This document shows, piece by piece, positions 4,981-6,787 of a stretch of 6,787 bases of DNA. A program made the translations under genes and the position numbers. The notes beneath the pieces were generated by a model, which was given only the letters and a program-made list of their open reading frames with translations, did no database searches and was not told where the DNA came from. The stretch comes from an uncultured Bacteroidales bacterium. Lineage in GTDB: Bacteria > Bacteroidota > Bacteroidia > Bacteroidales > Paludibacteraceae. The DNA lies in the NCBI GenBank assembly GCA_937886455.1, contig CALGCU010000082.1, positions 1 through 6,787 on the forward strand, given 5' to 3'. Numbering within the stretch: position 1 is the stretch's first letter; every line of letters begins with the position of its first letter.

Positions 4981-6309
4981 TTATTCCACTTGAAATGCTT
5001 CCGGCAGTGTTTTATTACCTGTCTTAGCACCCAACTCCTTGATTTTCTCTGCTGTGCGAATCACATTACCCTTTCCATCCTTCAATTTCTTGAGGGCTTC
5101 ATCATAGGCCTTGTCTGCACGGTCAATATTGGTTTTTATTTTTTCCATATCTTCAGCAAAACCAACAAGCTTGTCATAAAGAGTACCACTCAAACGAGCT
5201 ATTTCCTGCGCATTCTTGGTCTGATTTTCTTGCTTCCAGATAGAGGCAATGGTGCGAAGAGTGGCTAACAAAGTGGTGGGACTCACAATAACAATGTGCT
5301 TTTCCCAAGCAAAAGAGAATAACTCCGAATCGTTCTGCACAGCAGCGGCAAACGCAGCCTCAATAGGCATAAAAAGCAACACAAAATCCGGAGTGTTGAT
5401 ATTTCGAGCATTCTGATAATTCTTTTCGCTCAGTCCCTTTACATGGTTGCGTATAGACAATATGTGCTCCTTAATCGACTTTTCCCTGACAAAGTCATCA
5501 TCTGTACTCACATAGCGCTCATAAGCTACAAGCGACACCTTTGAATCAACTATGATGTGTTTATTATCAGGCAGATAAATGATTACATCCGGACGAATAA
5601 CCTCACCCTCACTGCCTTCCACAACATCTTCACGCTTATATTCCTGACCTAAGGTAAGACCGGAACGCTCTAACACTCGCTCCAAAACCACTTCTCCCCA
5701 GTTGCCTTGTTTCTTAGCATCTCCCTTGAGCGCATTGGTAAGATTAGTCGCATCCTGGCTCATTTGTCGATTCATTTCAGTGAGTTTTTTCAACTCCTCA
5801 CCAAGCGAAAGCTTCTCTCTCAACTCCTTTTCATAAGTGTTTTGCACTGTTTGTTCAAACGCAGTGATTTTCTCTTTGAGAGGATTAAGCAGTTCGCCAA
5901 GACTTCTTTGATTAGTGGCATTGAATTCCTCCGTTCGTTGTTTCATCACCCTGTTGGCAATGTTTTCAAACTCTACAGTCAGTCTTTTTTGTAATTCTTC
6001 TGTTTGTTGTATCTGTTTTTCGAGTTTTTCTTGAAGGAAATTCTTCTCGGCTTTCAATGCAGATATCTGCGCCAACAGTTCTTGTAGTTGTTGGGTTAAT
6101 TGTTGATTTTTACTACTCTCTTCTGCTGCTCTTTGTTGCCAGCTTTCTGCTACCTGCTCTGACAACAACATTCGGGTCTCAGCCTCATTTTTTTGGGATA
6201 AAACTACTCTCGTTTGCTCTCTTTCTGAATGATGGGCTTTCAGCAACCACACGAGCATAACCAATAAAAACAGCACTATAAAAGCTAAAATGACAAACAA
6301 CACATTCAT
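4981..6309 (-). CDS. rmuC: RmuC-family DNA recombination protein
   Basis: This 442-residue protein is a full-length RmuC. Residues 3-23 are one hydrophobic membrane segment (VLFVILAFIVLFLLVMLVWLL), so it is probably membrane-anchored with the rest in the cytoplasm. Residues about 28-195 are a long coiled coil rich in Gln, Glu and Lys. Residues about 200-405 are the conserved RmuC domain: GNWGEVVLERVLERSGL (202-218), RPDVIIYLP (239-247), IIVDSKVSL (252-260), TPDFVLLFMPIEAAF (306-320) and IVSPTTLLATLRTIASIW (341-358). The family has a predicted PD-(D/E)xK nuclease-like fold; Asp241 and Asp255-x-Lys257 fit that motif. E. coli RmuC limits inversion between short inverted repeats; the biochemical activity is poorly known. 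Its ATG overlaps the nth stop codon in an ATGA, so it is probably translationally coupled to the repair gene nth. No defect is visible. Confidence 0.95.
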   Translation of the reverse strand: MNVLFVILAFIVLFLLVMLVWLLKAHHSEREQTRVVLSQKNEAETRMLLSEQVAESWQQRAAEESSKNQQLTQQLQELLAQISALKAEKNFLQEKLEKQIQQTEELQKRLTVEFENIANRVMKQRTEEFNATNQRSLGELLNPLKEKITAFEQTVQNTYEKELREKLSLGEELKKLTEMNRQMSQDATNLTNALKGDAKKQGNWGEVVLERVLERSGLTLGQEYKREDVVEGSEGEVIRPDVIIYLPDNKHIIVDSKVSLVAYERYVSTDDDFVREKSIKEHILSIRNHVKGLSEKNYQNARNINTPDFVLLFMPIEAAFAAAVQNDSELFSFAWEKHIVIVSPTTLLATLRTIASIWKQENQTKNAQEIARLSGTLYDKLVGFAEDMEKIKTNIDRADKAYDEALKKLKDGKGNVIRTAEKIKELGAKTGNKTLPEAFQVE

Positions 6310-6787
6310 GATTCTTTTGATTTGTTTTTGTGATGATAATACCTACAATACCCCTTAATTCCACAATCCTCACACTTAGGTTTACGAGCCTGACAGACAT
6401 ATCTGCCATGCAATATCAACCAATGATGTGCTTTGGGGATAATATCTGAAGGTATATGCTTAGTCAAAACAGTTTCGGTGTGTAGAGGTGTCTTGCTATG
6501 AGTGGTCAACCCTATACGCTCTGCAACACGAAACACATGAGTGTCAACAGCCATGGTGGCTTTACCGAAGGCTACGGCCTGAATGACATTGGCTGTCTTT
6601 CTTCCTACGCCGGGAAGCTTTATCAGTTCTTCAAGCGTACTTGGAACTTCGCTTCGATAGTCTTTTACCAACATTTGTGCCATGCCTACCAAATGTTTGG
6701 ATTTGTTGTTGGGATAGCTTACACTACGGATGTATTCGAAGATTGTTTCAGGGTTACAGATATTAATTTACCATCAGCAAAAGAAGT
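6306..6787 (-). CDS. nth: Endonuclease III (Nth), 5' end beyond the window and an apparent frameshift near 6752
   Basis: Endonuclease III is a bifunctional DNA glycosylase and AP lyase that removes oxidised pyrimidines in base-excision repair. The visible part contains all catalytic landmarks. The helix-hairpin-helix LPGVGRKTANVIQAV carries the catalytic Lys, VDTHVFRV carries the catalytic Asp, and the C-terminus carries a complete [4Fe-4S] ligand set, C-x6-C-x2-C-x5-C (CQARKPKCEDCGIKGYC). The good frame runs from 6306 up to codon CCT (6750-6752), giving PETIFEYIRSVSYPNNK upstream of HLVGMAQML. Beyond that this frame meets TAA at 6768-6770. The next frame instead reads TSFADGKLISVT up to the window edge, which fits the family just before TPE. 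One missing base in the CCC run (complement of 6751-6753) would join both. A roughly 55-65 residue N-terminus should lie outside the window. If translation began inside the window it would be at TTG 6690-6692 or ATG 6681-6683, giving a product lacking the N-terminal helices. It is upstream of and coupled to rmuC. Confidence 0.9.

Noticed and set aside
4987..6260. Plus-strand open frames inside rmuC and a minus-strand frame across the nth/rmuC junction.
   Set aside because: They are shadows of rmuC and nth; their sequence shows no domain or start context.

Overview
The window looks like chromosomal DNA from a Bacteroidales-type bacterium (phylum Bacteroidota). Three things point there. HtpG closely resembles Bacteroides/Prevotella-type HtpG, including a Lys/Glu-rich C-terminal insertion. 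Endonuclease III carries the Bacteroidales-like 'YIRSVSYPNNK' and 'AHHWLILHGRYVC' blocks. Two intergenic promoters fit the Bacteroidota consensus TTTG-N19-21-TAnnTTTG almost perfectly. DNA is moderately AT-rich with AT-rich spacers. I see no IS element, integrase, phage gene, CRISPR array, rRNA or tRNA.

Layout from left to right. An Lrp/AsnC-family regulator lies on the minus strand (88-579) with its own terminator near the left edge. It is divergent from a plus-strand two-gene unit: a HIT-family (histidine triad) protein (754-1185) followed 14 bp later by an ArgR-family repressor (1200-1661). The 174-bp spacer between them holds one good Bacteroidota promoter in each direction. A bidirectional terminator separates argR from the convergent htpG gene (Hsp90, minus strand, 1781-3841). 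A 382-bp gene-free spacer then separates htpG from a divergent ECF-type sigma factor gene (4224-4730). That spacer holds a perfect CTGCCA/TGGCAG palindrome, a third TGCCA half-site, and a sigma-54-like -24/-12 element facing each way. Two terminators back to back close the sigma gene and the convergent minus-strand operon nth-rmuC. That operon has rmuC (4981-6309), overlapping nth by 4 bp, and nth (endonuclease III) running off the right edge of the window.

Functionally this is housekeeping and stress/regulation DNA rather than an accessory island: two amino-acid-type regulators, an Hsp90 chaperone, an extracytoplasmic-function sigma factor, and a base-excision-repair/DNA-maintenance pair. 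The points that deserve a second look are: an apparent one-base frameshift in nth; a Tyr replacing one of the two arginine-sensing Asp residues in ArgR; the palindrome and sigma-54-like elements in the htpG/sigma spacer; the lack of an anti-sigma gene beside the sigma factor; and a change in strand G/C bias across the window that could mark a replichore switch. I did not find a convincing undescribed multi-gene system.
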